From contig NWUY0300026076.1 of NCBI GenBank assembly GCA_004151065.3, positions 1 through 12,099 of the forward strand: a DNA stretch of 12,099 bases, written 5' to 3'. Below are positions 1 through 8,001 of this stretch, one piece after another. Under the pieces are notes generated by a model that worked only from the letters and a program-made list of their open reading frames with translations, ran no database searches and had not been told where the DNA came from. How positions within the stretch are numbered: position 1 is the stretch's first letter; every line of letters starts with the position of its first letter. A program made the translations under genes and the position numbers. Origin of the DNA: Larix sibirica (lineage: Eukaryota > Streptophyta > Pinopsida > Pinales > Pinaceae).

Positions 1-290
1 AAATAGAAAAATAAAAAGTTTACAAAAATATAATAAACAAAAAAAAACATAATGATTAAACCAAACACACACATAATGACAAAGAAGGTTTATCCTAGAA
101 ACCTTTAAATACAATGGGCCATTTACCATGGGCCCAAAAATCCATCTCTAACTCAAGTTTACCTAACAAGGGGAGATCGTGACAAAAATCAAAATTTCCA
201 TATTAGAAATAGAAATATGAAGAGAAATATAGAAATAAAAATGTGGGTGAAATTAAAATTCACACTTCATTAATGACGTTTAATTTTATA
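1..290. other. AT-rich intergenic sequence, no gene seen
   Basis: No open frame or RNA gene is visible. The stretch is A-rich. Around 113-138 are two closely spaced GGCCCA/TGGGCC-type motifs, which resemble plant site II promoter elements. No transcription unit follows them convincingly, so they are probably incidental. Confidence 0.5.
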
Positions 291-480
291 AAGTGACAAT
301 ATTTTATGGGGGCTACTTACGTGTCAAATTTCAAAGATGGGACATTTCAACCATAGAACCCCGAGTACTAATCCCCAGGTGGCAGTATTTTATGAGGCCT
401 ATTTACGTGTCAAATTTCAACCCTCATAAACCTATTTACGTATCAAATTTCAACGATTAAACTACGGAGTAGTAATCCCA
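291..480. repeat. Imperfect tandem repeat with a recurring TACGTGTCAAATTTCAA core
   Basis: Two diverged units of about 90-100 bp lie head to tail. Each begins with a TATTTTATG-like string, continues into (T)TTACGT(G/A)TCAAATTTCAA, and ends near AGTA(C/G)TAATCCC. The core occurs at about 314-334, 400-420 and 433-453, so the second unit contains an extra internal copy. No coding frame runs through it. It is followed by a small duplication of CCAACCAATCCCA near 484-530. It lies immediately upstream of module A but has no counterpart upstream of module B, so it is not part of the module. Confidence 0.6.
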
Positions 481-831
481 TCCCAACCAATCCCAACCCT
501 GAGACTATGAACCCAACCAATCCCAGTGTTATCTGTCCCCAAAGCCAATGCAACATAAATATATAATAAGCATATTATTTTAATTTTAAAAAATATATTA
601 TTTAATACCAAAACCTTAAAATAAACATTAAATCATACAAAAGTGGTTTATAAGATTTTTTTAAATATTTATTTACTATCAAAGCCTTTGGAATGTAGGT
701 AAATTGCACCGAAAACAAAGTCATTGACTTCGTGAATCCAGGCTTGAATAACACAAAATTAAAATTTATTAAACATTTAATCGCCCCGGTCCAAAACTCA
801 TGGGATGGGCAAAATCCTCTTGCAAGAGATG

Positions 832-840
832 TCTATAAAA
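832..840 (+). promoter_or_regulatory. TATA-box-like site of module A
   Basis: TCTATAAAA is followed by CCCAAAATAA and a stretch rich in TTTATTGATCATTTGATT. The same site and downstream sequence are preserved in module B at 7918-7926, while much of the sequence just upstream has diverged. A transcription start would be expected about 30 bp downstream, near 865. Core-promoter function is inferred from sequence and conservation only. Confidence 0.45.
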
Positions 841-924
841 CCCAAAATAAAGTAGGATTAAGTAGTTTATTGATCATTTGATTTTGGCCAGAGAAGTCTG
901 GGTAGAGGAAAGCTTCGGGTTAAT

Positions 925-1345
925 ACCATGTCACAGAGCGAAGGATGCACAACGCTTATTATTCTCTCTTACAGACAATAAGCATGATTGTGTTGTTTAT
1001 GCTTTCACATGAATTCATATTTTGATTGATTTGGAAACCCTGTGTATGAATTTATTTTCTAAAAGTTTCAGGTTTGATAGCTCAGCCAAACATCTGGAGA
1101 TAGATCAATCAAAAAAATTAAGCATGATTATTGCATTGGTTGATGGGTAAAGCAATTTGATATTTGTATGCAAGGGATAATATTAATGACGGCATTTAAC
1201 CTAACCAGCTCACGGATTTTTGTATTATGATCAATCAGAAATTTTCATTTTTAGGGTTCTTACGGTGCCACAGCCCTGAGGATCTGTAACACTCATTTTT
1301 TCTTTCTTTATAGACATAAAACATGATTATGGCATCGGCTGATGG
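925..1345 (+). repeat. Reiterated 5' unit of module A (acceptor-like site plus ATGATT)
   Basis: The motif ATGATT(G/A)T recurs at 984, 1124 and 1323. The copies at 984 and 1323 are each preceded by a pyrimidine-rich tract and AG, as in a 3' splice site, and share upstream sequence (ACCATGTCACAG / GGTGCCACAG, then GATC/GATGC, AACGCT/AACACT). The copies at 1124 and 1323 share about 50 bp downstream (GGTTGATGGGTA, then ATTTGATATTTGTATG). In the 1124 copy the frame stops at TAA after eight codons, where the 1323 copy reads TAC. This looks like internal duplication of a first-coding-exon region, with only the last copy left open. Confidence 0.65.
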
Positions 1346-1561
1346 GTACAGTGATTTGATATTTGTATGTGTAGAACAGATCAAATTAGAAGGGTCGGAA
1401 AATAATGCATATTTCTTTCTGTGTACAAGTTTTGGTTCTCTGTCATCGTCTGATATAGAGTGGGTGAGTGAGAAGCCCTACCGGAGAGAGTTGAGTTGGG
1501 CTGGCTGGGAGTCCTGTCGCCAGAAATATTCTTTGTTCGGGGCCAGCTTATACATCTCCAG
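1314..1561 (+). pseudogene. Exon-like segment of module A, unknown product
   Basis: The segment is bounded by a good acceptor (TTTCTTTCTTTATAG, exon from 1314) and a good donor (CTCCAG then GTACGT at 1562). An ATG at 1323 opens a frame of about 80 codons that stays open to the donor. Without splicing it ends at 1577. The peptide starts MIMASADGYSDLIFV and includes DIEWVSEK and LSWAGWES. I see no signal peptide, membrane segment or known motif. Module B has the same bounded segment at 8897-9159, with a stop five codons after the matching ATG. Most differences between the copies change amino acids, so coding constraint is not evident. It may be a relict exon or an exon of a non-coding transcript. 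The donor and acceptor are conserved in both copies. Confidence 0.4.
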
Positions 1562-1615
1562 GTACGTTCCATTGTAAGAACGCAGAAGTAATAGTTATTT
1601 TACAGTAATTCTGTT

Positions 1616-1927
1616 GTGGATTCGGATGATTTTTTATTTTACAGTAATTATTGTAATTGGTTCCATTGTATGTCTTTGCTAAGATTACAAACAAAACCTT
1701 GTATGGACAAAGATTATTGGTTGTTTGCACAATGGGGATACTTATTACAGACTGTTTCTGAGTATTCTTTTCATCACAGTAAATATATACAGGGTGTTTT
1801 GCTGTGTACTGGTCAATGTAAAACAGTCAAAAATGTATCTTTCAGGATTTATTACTATCCTCAGAAATCAGAATTTGACCATAATGTAGTGTTGGCCATC
1901 CCTTTGAAATTGGAAATGGGCGCTTAA
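1616..1927 (+). pseudogene. Second coding-like stretch of module A, unknown product
   Basis: A frame of 103 codons opens with ATG at 1616 and ends in TAA at 1925-1927. The conserved part starts near RLQTKPCMDKDYWLF and continues through GYLLQTVSEY and GVLLCTGQC. Possible acceptor sites (TTTTACAG before 1603 and 1643, CTTATTACAG near 1750, ATCTTTCAG near 1845) mean the true start is uncertain, and the first 15-20 codons may be intron. In module B the same frame is cut by TAA where A has CAA in LFAQW, and B carries a 46-nt segment that A lacks at 1862/1863. Synonymous differences are few compared with replacement differences, which argues against selection on a protein. No family was recognised. 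Confidence 0.35.
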
Positions 1928-2064
1928 ACCCTGCAATTGCATTCCCAGTACAACTGAAAATTCAAGAAGCACATGCAATGCTCATACGGCCAGTGCCTGC
2001 ATAATTGATCTAATAAATTCAGTTACTGTTTTCTTCAGCATTAACTAAAAAAACATAATATAAT

Positions 2065-2284
2065 GGGTGATAGTTGGATTGTCCAATTCTGCTTGATGCA
2101 TTTATGGAGCCACTTTGTTAAGCAAGTCTAGTAGCGTTTTAATGGGGGTGATAGGTCTGTTGACCGATTCCCCTGGTGAAGCCGCTTAGTTGAGCCAAAC
2201 CAATAGAGTTTTATTGGGTGATAGTTGGATTGCCCGGTTCCCCAGATTGAGCGGCTTCGTTGAGCCAGTCCAATAATAGAGCTT
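2065..2284. repeat. Triple ~70-bp tandem repeat in module A
   Basis: Three units start at 2065, 2146 and 2216 with GGGTGATAG(T/G)T. They run through a GATT(C/G)(C)CC-type middle and end with a TGAGCCA-GTCCAATAGAGTTTTAAT-like phrase. The first unit is about 10 bp longer than the others and carries TTTATGGAGCCAC instead. The array is retained with the same three units in module B at 9694-9910, so it predates the duplication. The unit length is not a multiple of three, which argues against a peptide repeat. Confidence 0.7.
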
Positions 2285-2367
2285 CCAGATCTGAACATTA
2301 AATTTCAGTCAATCCATGCAACTATTCACATTCTGTCTGTATGTAATTTCCAGTTTCCAATTTCCTG

Positions 2368-2390
2368 GAGGCCGAATGCATCTTGGCCTC
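2368..2390. other. Imperfect 23-nt palindrome in module A
   Basis: GAGGCC and GGCCTC arms flank an ATGCAT core with one mismatched position on each side. The same sequence is found unchanged in module B at 9993-10015, inside a block that is among the best-conserved parts of the two modules. It could be a protein-binding site or simply part of a conserved block; no function can be assigned. Confidence 0.5.
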
Positions 2391-2437
2391 ATCGGGATTG
2401 AATGCGCCAGGTTAGAGTTTAATTTTCCTTTTGGGAT

Positions 2438-2744
2438 TTGGTGCCACACATTATGGTCAATTCTTCTTTAGAGTTACGACTCACAACATTTTATTTCAAT
2501 GGATCTAAATGGCTATTTGACGTGTTGAGCCATAAGTTTGGTTATTGCGTGGAGATCCCTGTAAAGTTAATGGTTTACCTAAAGAGCAGAGACAGATCGC
2601 ATTCATGGTTTTATCAAATTGTTTGACCAATATGACTGATTCAATCCTTAAACCTACCAGAAAGGAAGATAATAATAAATTTGAAATTATGTTGTTCAAC
2701 TATTAGTTGGTTATTCCATTGAGAACACTTTGATGCGTGTTTTA
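2438..2744 (+). pseudogene. 3' coding-like tail of module A, unknown product
   Basis: One frame from ATG 2438 runs 62 codons to TGA at 2624-2626 and contains FNGSKWLFDVL and FGYCVEI. An overlapping frame downstream reads CLTNMTDSILKPTRKEDNN before a stop. The module B counterpart shows the same two-frame pattern, and there the second frame stays open to 10402. A and B differ by a 9-nt indel around the CAGAG at about 2590, which keeps the first frame. The join between frames suggests an old frameshift common to both copies or a missing intron. I recognise no domain. Confidence 0.3.
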
Positions 2745-2745
2745 T

Positions 2746-2996
2746 GAGCAGGGTGCCAGTTCTGGGTTGTTCAAGATCCTTCAAATCCTAGAGTCTTCTA
2801 TTATTATAGTTCTACTACTAGATGTTGGGTAGATCATTTTTCTATCCAACACAAAGGTTGGGATAGACACTTGTTAGGGTTGGGTTGGACACTTGTTTTT
2901 ATTTCAGTTGGGTGATCAAAGAGGTTGCCAAATGAAGAGTGGTTAGGATATCCAAAGTTAAAAAAAAACGAGTCAATCTAAATTTTTTTACCATAG
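2746..2996. other. Intergenic sequence, no gene seen
   Basis: This is single-copy-looking sequence just beyond the right edge of module A. Short duplicated phrases (GGTTGGGATAGACACTTGTTAGG then GGTTGGACACTTGTT) occur around 2857-2900. No open frame or RNA gene is supported. Confidence 0.5.
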
Positions 2997-3190
2997 ATAC
3001 TTTGCTATATCTCTTAAAGATGCCAAAATTTTTGATGTTTTCAAAACTTCTTAGAAAAAATTATAGCCAAAATGACAAGATGATTCATTTTGTATACTTT
3101 GCTAGATCTCTTAAAGGTGCCAAAAATTTTGATGTTTTCAAAACTTCCTAGAAAAAATTATAGCCAAAATGACAAGATGATTCATTTTGA
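2997..3190. repeat. Two-copy 97-bp tandem duplication
   Basis: Units 2997-3093 and 3094-3190 are nearly identical. Each starts ATACTTTGCTA(T/G)ATCTCTTAAA and ends ATGACAAGATGATTCATTTTG. There are only a handful of differences, including one in a T/A run, so this is a fairly recent local duplication. A 70-codon frame crossing it (2939-3151) is lysine-rich low-complexity translation and is not taken as a gene. Confidence 0.85.
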
Positions 3191-4230
3191 CAAAAGGTAA
3201 AAGGTATAACTACAATTAGAGGGTATCAAATTGACAAAGACAACAATAATATAACAATAGAAATACTATAACTCAATATCTAAGGCTTAACAAGAACCGA
3301 GTAATATGCCAAAACAATCTATATTGGGTTTATGCACAAAACATTCCATATTTAGTGACCATAGACTTGTCAAAGTGTCAAATTAATATGAATCAAGGGT
3401 AAAGGGCATATCCATTGAACATTGTATGTGGCTAAGGTTGAAGGTCTTATGTGAGGTTTTAGTGAGTTCTACACCATTACAGTGATGTTCCAAAAGTGGG
3501 ACAACAAGAATATGCTAAATAGCATGAGTAGTGCTTGGAGACTAAAAAGAGTTGAGAGCATGTTCATGGGAGGGTGAGGCATGGGTAGTTACGGAATTGT
3601 AGAGTTGTTAGGATAAGAGTTGGTGAAGGGTAGGTTAATTAGATGGTTGAGAAGTGTGCATTATGCATGCATTCATAATTGCCAATCATCTAATTAATCA
3701 TGAATTTCAAGTGAAAGCCTATAGAAATAGACAATGTAATAATTAAAGAATAAAAATTACCAATATAATCCATACCTTTTGTGATGTCCTATGGAGTGTT
3801 GATGGAGCACACTAGTCAACAACAACAAATTCTTCAAAAAATAGATTGTATAACTCTTGGAAGGAAGGATGAGGCACAATTGTGTGAAATTTCGTGAACT
3901 GCGGTTTCTTTTGCTAATTCAAAATGTGTATCTCTTGAGAGGTTTCATAGATCTAATCCCTATGAATTATCGGCCTTTGGTTTGAACTAGGCAGTCCAAG
4001 AAAGAAGATACAAAATATATGCCAACAAGTTTCAACCCTTAACAACAATTTGTCATGCAAAAACCATATCTAAAATAAGTGCAACAATAAATCTATCATA
4101 TCATCTCCAATATAAATGTTAAATTCCGTAACAATTTCAGCCTTGGTTTATGTCAAATGAACATGATAAATAAGCATTGGAAATTACAACATGATATATA
4201 AGTTGGGATTAGAGGGGTAAAGTAGGCTCT
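3191..4230. other. Gene-free intergenic stretch
   Basis: No frame of meaningful length, tRNA or clear mobile-element terminus was found on either strand. The sequence is AT-rich with A-rich segments around 3220-3300 and 4000-4120. A minus-strand run of about 30 codons near 3850-3960 is open but too short to support. Confidence 0.5.
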
Positions 4231-4793
4231 TGAGTACCACATGACCAATTCTCAACATGCATACAAAAGGTTGGGAATTAATTGGAGAGTATCATTCTAT
4301 CCATCCTTTTCACCATCAAGGATGTTGGTACCAAAGAAAGGAAAAACAAAACTTTACCAAACTCGTTCATTCCAATAACCCTGGAAAGTTGGTGCTAGGG
4401 GCTGTGGTGCCTTACAAGATGAACATGGCCTGCAACTGAGGCCCTTGGAGTCCCAACACAAAGATTCCATGGCCGTCCTATGCTAGAACACTATAAGGGA
4501 ATTGGGGATTGCCCAAGGGGTTGCTAAGCAAAGAAGGGGACCCCATTCCTTATGTTGTGCAGATTGATGGGCGAAGAGTGCTAGTGGATTGGGACAGATG
4601 TGGAGGGGGTTTCTACACCAAAGGGTTGCATGAGTCTTTGGGGTGAGTATAAGGCTTGGGAAATATTCCCCCCTTGTGGATTGATAAGCCCATCTCAAGG
4701 GGTGGCCTCTATCATAGAAAGAACTGGTGTGACAGAATGCCCCTAGCTGGAAAGAATGTCCTTCGTCTCCATTCAGTTGATAGAATTTAAAAG
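4231..4793 (+). pseudogene. GC-richer coding-like relict, broken by stops
   Basis: Base composition rises here against the AT-rich surroundings and open runs become long. In the frame of ATG 4257, 60 codons are open to TGA at 4437-4439. The same frame resumes with GPWSPNTKIPW, is interrupted at about 4497, continues for about 50 codons (including PYVVQIDGRRVLVDWDRC), and after two more stops reads PPLWIDKPISRGGLYHRKNW to TAA near 4790. A competing frame is also open over about 52 codons in the 4590-4740 interval, so the true frame is undecided. In-frame stops and the lack of a plausible full-length product point to a decayed exon or a retroelement coding fragment. I do not recognise the family. 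Confidence 0.3.
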
Positions 4794-5048
4794 AAAGTCT
4801 CTAATTGCATATGAATTCCATGGTTTATATTTTATGTTATGTGTTTATTAATTCATTGTTAATGAAATTGTTGGTCGTTATATGAATGAAATCATGTAGA
4901 ATGCATTTATATTTCAGAATATATATTTAATTACTTAGGCTTCCATGGATTAATTCCATTGTTAAATTTCTATAATAAATCAATGAAAAACAAACTTGGT
5001 ATTAAAGATAAAAATTTATATGTGGAATGAGTGCCACGTAGCCCAGAA
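4794..5048. other. AT-rich intergenic sequence, no gene seen
   Basis: The stretch is rich in TTATAT and AATTCATT-like words with no open frame or RNA gene. It separates the coding-like relict from the LTR-like segment. Confidence 0.5.
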
Positions 5049-5050
5049 TG

Positions 5051-5281
5051 TGTTGGGGGATCATTACGTACATGATAGAGTGTAAAGAAGAGTAATCACA
5101 AGTTTTTGTTAGATGATGATAACAAATCTCTCCTTACTCTATTTATATGAGAGGTAAGGGAGACCTACAATGACAAGTGGACCTATTCCATTACAAGCAA
5201 CCTATAAGACACAAGTAGGTCCACACATGTGAACCACTTTACTCCAAGTGACACACGTTAAGCTTAAGTTGATGATGAACA
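5051..5281 (+). mobile_element. LTR-like segment, possible short solo or partial LTR
   Basis: The segment starts TGTTGGGGGATCATTACG, a beginning reminiscent of plant Copia-type LTRs, has a TATTTATA box at 5140-5147, and could end at ...GAACA (5281). AGAA(T) occurs on both outer sides (5045 and 5282), a weak target-site-duplication candidate that fits the termini imperfectly. No second LTR, primer-binding site or polypurine tract is visible in the window. A 9-bp perfect inverted repeat (GTGGACCTA at 5177-5185, TAGGTCCAC at 5216-5224) lies inside. The assignment is tentative. Confidence 0.25.
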
Positions 5282-6782
5282 AGAATCAAGGCTCCAATGC
5301 ATGAGCGTTACTCCCCAAGGTTAATAATGAATCAACCAAGGCTCTAAAGCTCCATTGCATCTTCAAGGTTGTGTGCCTCCTTGAGGATCCCCACACCTAC
5401 ATGTGCACTACCTCAACCCAAGCATCCTCAAGTCAAGTATAAGACCCCATGCAAGCAACCAAGTAAACCCCATGTTGTCTAGGGTTCAATGCCATCCTCT
5501 AGAATTCCTAATGTTCCTTTTCTGATGAAAGGAATCGTCTAAGAAAGCAGCATCCCTTCATGTGTTGACTACATGACAAAGTCACCAAGCTATATAGGTA
5601 TCCAACCTTCCATACAAGGTCTATAAAACAAGAGTAAGTGAACTCCAATGTGCAAGTCCATCACAAAACCCCAAGGATCTACCATACACCATGCACCCCA
5701 CAACCCATGAAGCACATCCAAACATAGTGTAAACACTTTCGGAGTAACACAAAAGCTAATAATTTGTACCCTGCCACCACAAAGCTTCTTCATGAATAGT
5801 ACAAATAAAGTAGATGCAATGAAACCCATTGGTCATAGGATCCATCAAAATGAGAACAAAAAAATGTTCATCAAACCAAGTGCTCACTTTCGCTAGTCAT
5901 CCCATCATATGAAGGAATAAGAGTGAATGAGAGAGCATTAACACCAACTAGACCAGCCATCACAAAACTAGTCGAACCTAAACCAAATATAGAGATTTGT
6001 AGAGGTGTTATGCTAGCCTTTTGTACTTCAACAAGCTTAGATTTGTGCTTAGGGAGAGGGGACAAGAGTGTTTTTACACCCAAGTGCATCCAAGAGTGTG
6101 TTAGCTAAATACTATAACTACCTTGAATTTTTAAGAAATATTATGTCATATGAATCTAAGGCCGCAACAATGTCAACATACTACGTAGATGACAAATCTT
6201 GAAACTATCCTATTCAATGAAGGAATATTATATTTAAGATTTAACTAGCATGGGATATGCTAACCAATTTATTCTCATCATTGACAATGTCTATCCATCG
6301 ATCTTGGGTTGGAGATCAAGGTAATACATATTGATCTAATCGATAACGAACTACGTTAAACCCAACTTGTAGTAAACAATGTAAATTGGCAAAGGAATCG
6401 GTATTATTGGCTTTTATTTCCTAACTAGTCTATATAGGGAATCTTAACACATTTACAAACATATTATAACCCAAATAGAGATAAACTACAAATAATAAAA
6501 ACACGAACTATATGCGAGTTATGTTTGATAGTAAGCTAAACAACTACACTAGCTTATTGATGCAAGGACACAACCCAAACATACAAGACTCATGGCATGT
6601 GCTATAAATCAAATATTTTTATTGTAGTCCATCTAAAGTACATACAATACAAACTCTCACTTAATTGTGTTTTACCTTACAATTGTGATCTCTTTATACA
6701 TACTCAGTCACTAAAGGGTGCACTTTATGGGTTTACAAATCGACCCCAAATATGTATGAATATAATCATAATTGAACTAAGT
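5282..6782. other. Long stretch without a supportable gene
   Basis: Repeated phrases (CAAGGCTC...CCAATGCAT then AAGCTCCATTGCAT) occur near 5288-5360, with a 9-bp inverted repeat CTTGAGGAT / ATCCTCAAG at 5380-5388 and 5424-5432. Between 5590 and 6110 both strands have open runs of 60-79 codons. The minus-strand pair is the more protein-like, with hydrophobic stretches, but the runs are separated by stops and a frame change and match nothing I know. From 6110 to 6782 I see only AT-rich sequence. Confidence 0.45.
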
Positions 6783-6802
6783 AAGTATGTAGGATGTGCA
6801 TA
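6783..6802 (+). repeat. Left target-site duplication of the SINE
   Basis: AAGTATGTAGGATGTGCATA lies directly before the tRNA-like head. It matches 7024-7043 at 18 of 20 positions; both differences are G to A. Confidence 0.8.
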
Positions 6803-7023
6803 GCTTGGTGGGCTAGCTCAAGTGGTTGAGTGTTGTAAGTTGTGAGTAGAAAGTCTCAGGGTCAAATCCCCGGGTGGCTATACATTGCTATATAAGGGCC
6901 TCACTTGATGTCCCCATCGGGTTAGGCCTCATAATCAAGACCGATGGTTTACCTTGAGTACCATCCCTCAAAATGAAAGAAAGTACCTAAGAGTTTCCCA
7001 TGACATGTTCCAATGAAGAAAAA
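6803..7023 (+). mobile_element. tRNA-derived SINE, apparently full length
   Basis: A SINE is a non-autonomous retroposon transcribed by RNA polymerase III and copied by a LINE-encoded reverse transcriptase. The head has a polymerase III A box TAGCTCAAGTGG at 6814-6825 and a B box GGGTCAAATCC at 6859-6869. The spacing is that of a tRNA gene, and the B box sits in a T-arm-like context. The body of about 150 bp is tRNA-unrelated. The 3' end is a short A-rich tail (GAAGAAAAAA). Flanking 20-bp direct repeats with two mismatches mark insertion. The acceptor stem does not pair, so this is not a functional tRNA gene. The family is not named here; plant SINEs of about 180-250 bp fit this size. Confidence 0.85.
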
Positions 7024-7043
7024 AAGTATATAAGATGTGCATA
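7024..7043 (+). repeat. Right target-site duplication of the SINE
   Basis: AAGTATATAAGATGTGCATA follows the A-rich tail of the SINE and repeats 6783-6802 with two mismatches. The modest divergence suggests an insertion that is not very recent. Confidence 0.8.
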
Positions 7044-7686
7044 TAAATATCACAATATATTCAAAATCATTAAAAAATGCATAAGGAGAGATGTTAATAT
7101 TGATTCAACACAACCATAAAATAAAGATTAAACATCTTGAAGAACAAATAAAGAAGCACAAATAATGACCCTTTGAAAAATGAATCACACATACATCCTC
7201 ATCTCTCCACAAATTTAAATTGGAAGTGGATTTGGAGAAAGCAAACTAAGTCATAGAGAATTCTATTGCAAAAATTGCAATCTATAGTGGAGACCAGCCG
7301 ACAAAGCTAAGATACCACTCAATGGTGGAGTAATCCAAACAAATAGTTTTATTTGTTTGCAAGCATCATAGAAATGACGTTGCGCATGGCATATTTTTAG
7401 AGATAAAATAAGGCTTCTATGTTATGAAATAAGTGGGTTAAAGTTTTTTAATATAAAAAACTAAATTCGGAATTTTTTTTTAATGAAAAATGGCATTATA
7501 GTGGTTTTATATGTTAACAAATTGTAATGTTGATAAATTAGTGGTCAAAGGTCAAATAGTAAAACTTAGTTTAATTATTTTGTAAAACATAAATTATATA
7601 ATTTAGCTCAATATAAATTAATTTTTATTAGAAAAAACTTAAAACAAAGTTTTTAAAAAATCGATTCCACAATTACTCTAATTACA
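7044..7686. other. AT-rich sequence upstream of module B, no gene seen
   Basis: No coding frame, RNA gene or recognisable element was found. The last 250 bases are strongly AT-rich, with a small hairpin-like GTTTTTT...AAAAAAC at 7443-7461. Confidence 0.5.
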
Positions 7687-7917
7687 ACCAATTAACACGT
7701 ATAATATTTTATTTATTTATTTATTTTAAAAAGAATATTTAATACCAAAACTTTAAAATAACGAAATTATATTATATCTTAGTAGTTTATTAAATCTTTT
7801 CTTAAATATTTATTGATATCAAATCTTTAGATAGTAAGTGAGTGGTATCCAATTGGTTAATTAATTAAAAATTTGTTAAAAACTTAATGGATAGGCAAAA
7901 TCTTTAATAATAAAAAG

Positions 7918-7926
7918 TCTATAAAT
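7918..7926 (+). promoter_or_regulatory. TATA-box-like site of module B
   Basis: TCTATAAAT is followed by CCCAAAATAA, aligned with the module A site at 832-840 and with the same downstream TTTATTAATCATTTGATTATGG context. The implied start would be near 7950. Promoter activity is inferred. Confidence 0.4.
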
Positions 7927-8001
7927 CCCAAAATAAGTTAGGGTTAAGTAGTTTATTAATCATTTGATTATGGTAAGGGAAGTTTGGGTTGGTAGAAGGG
8001 A

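Larger units (their letters stand above)
545..2745 (+). repeat. Module A: 2.2-kb direct repeat of unknown family
   Basis: This segment is colinear with 7687-10398 over almost its whole length. Shared landmarks include an AATACCAAAAC string near the left end, a TATA-like TCTATAAA, the phrase GATAGCTCAGCC, an exon-like block ending in a splice donor, a triple 70-bp repeat, an imperfect palindrome, and a tail ending at GTGTTTTA. Homology stops at about 2745, where the flanks become unrelated. I found no clear terminal inverted repeat, LTR or target-site duplication at the edges. It could be a decayed gene from a local duplication, a non-coding transcription unit, or a non-autonomous mobile element. 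The orientation given assumes transcription from the TATA-like site. The family is not one I recognise. Confidence 0.8.

Noticed and set aside
2939-3151. 70-codon lysine-rich frame
   Set aside because: It crosses a recent tandem duplication in AT-rich DNA, has low-complexity composition, and no motif.
5590-6089. Minus-strand frames of 79 and 72 codons with hydrophobic stretches
   Set aside because: They are in different frames and separated by stops, and a plus-strand frame overlaps one of them. No family is recognisable.
6803-6885. A functional tRNA gene
   Set aside because: A and B boxes are present, but the acceptor stem does not pair and the sequence continues into a SINE body with an A-rich tail and target-site duplications.
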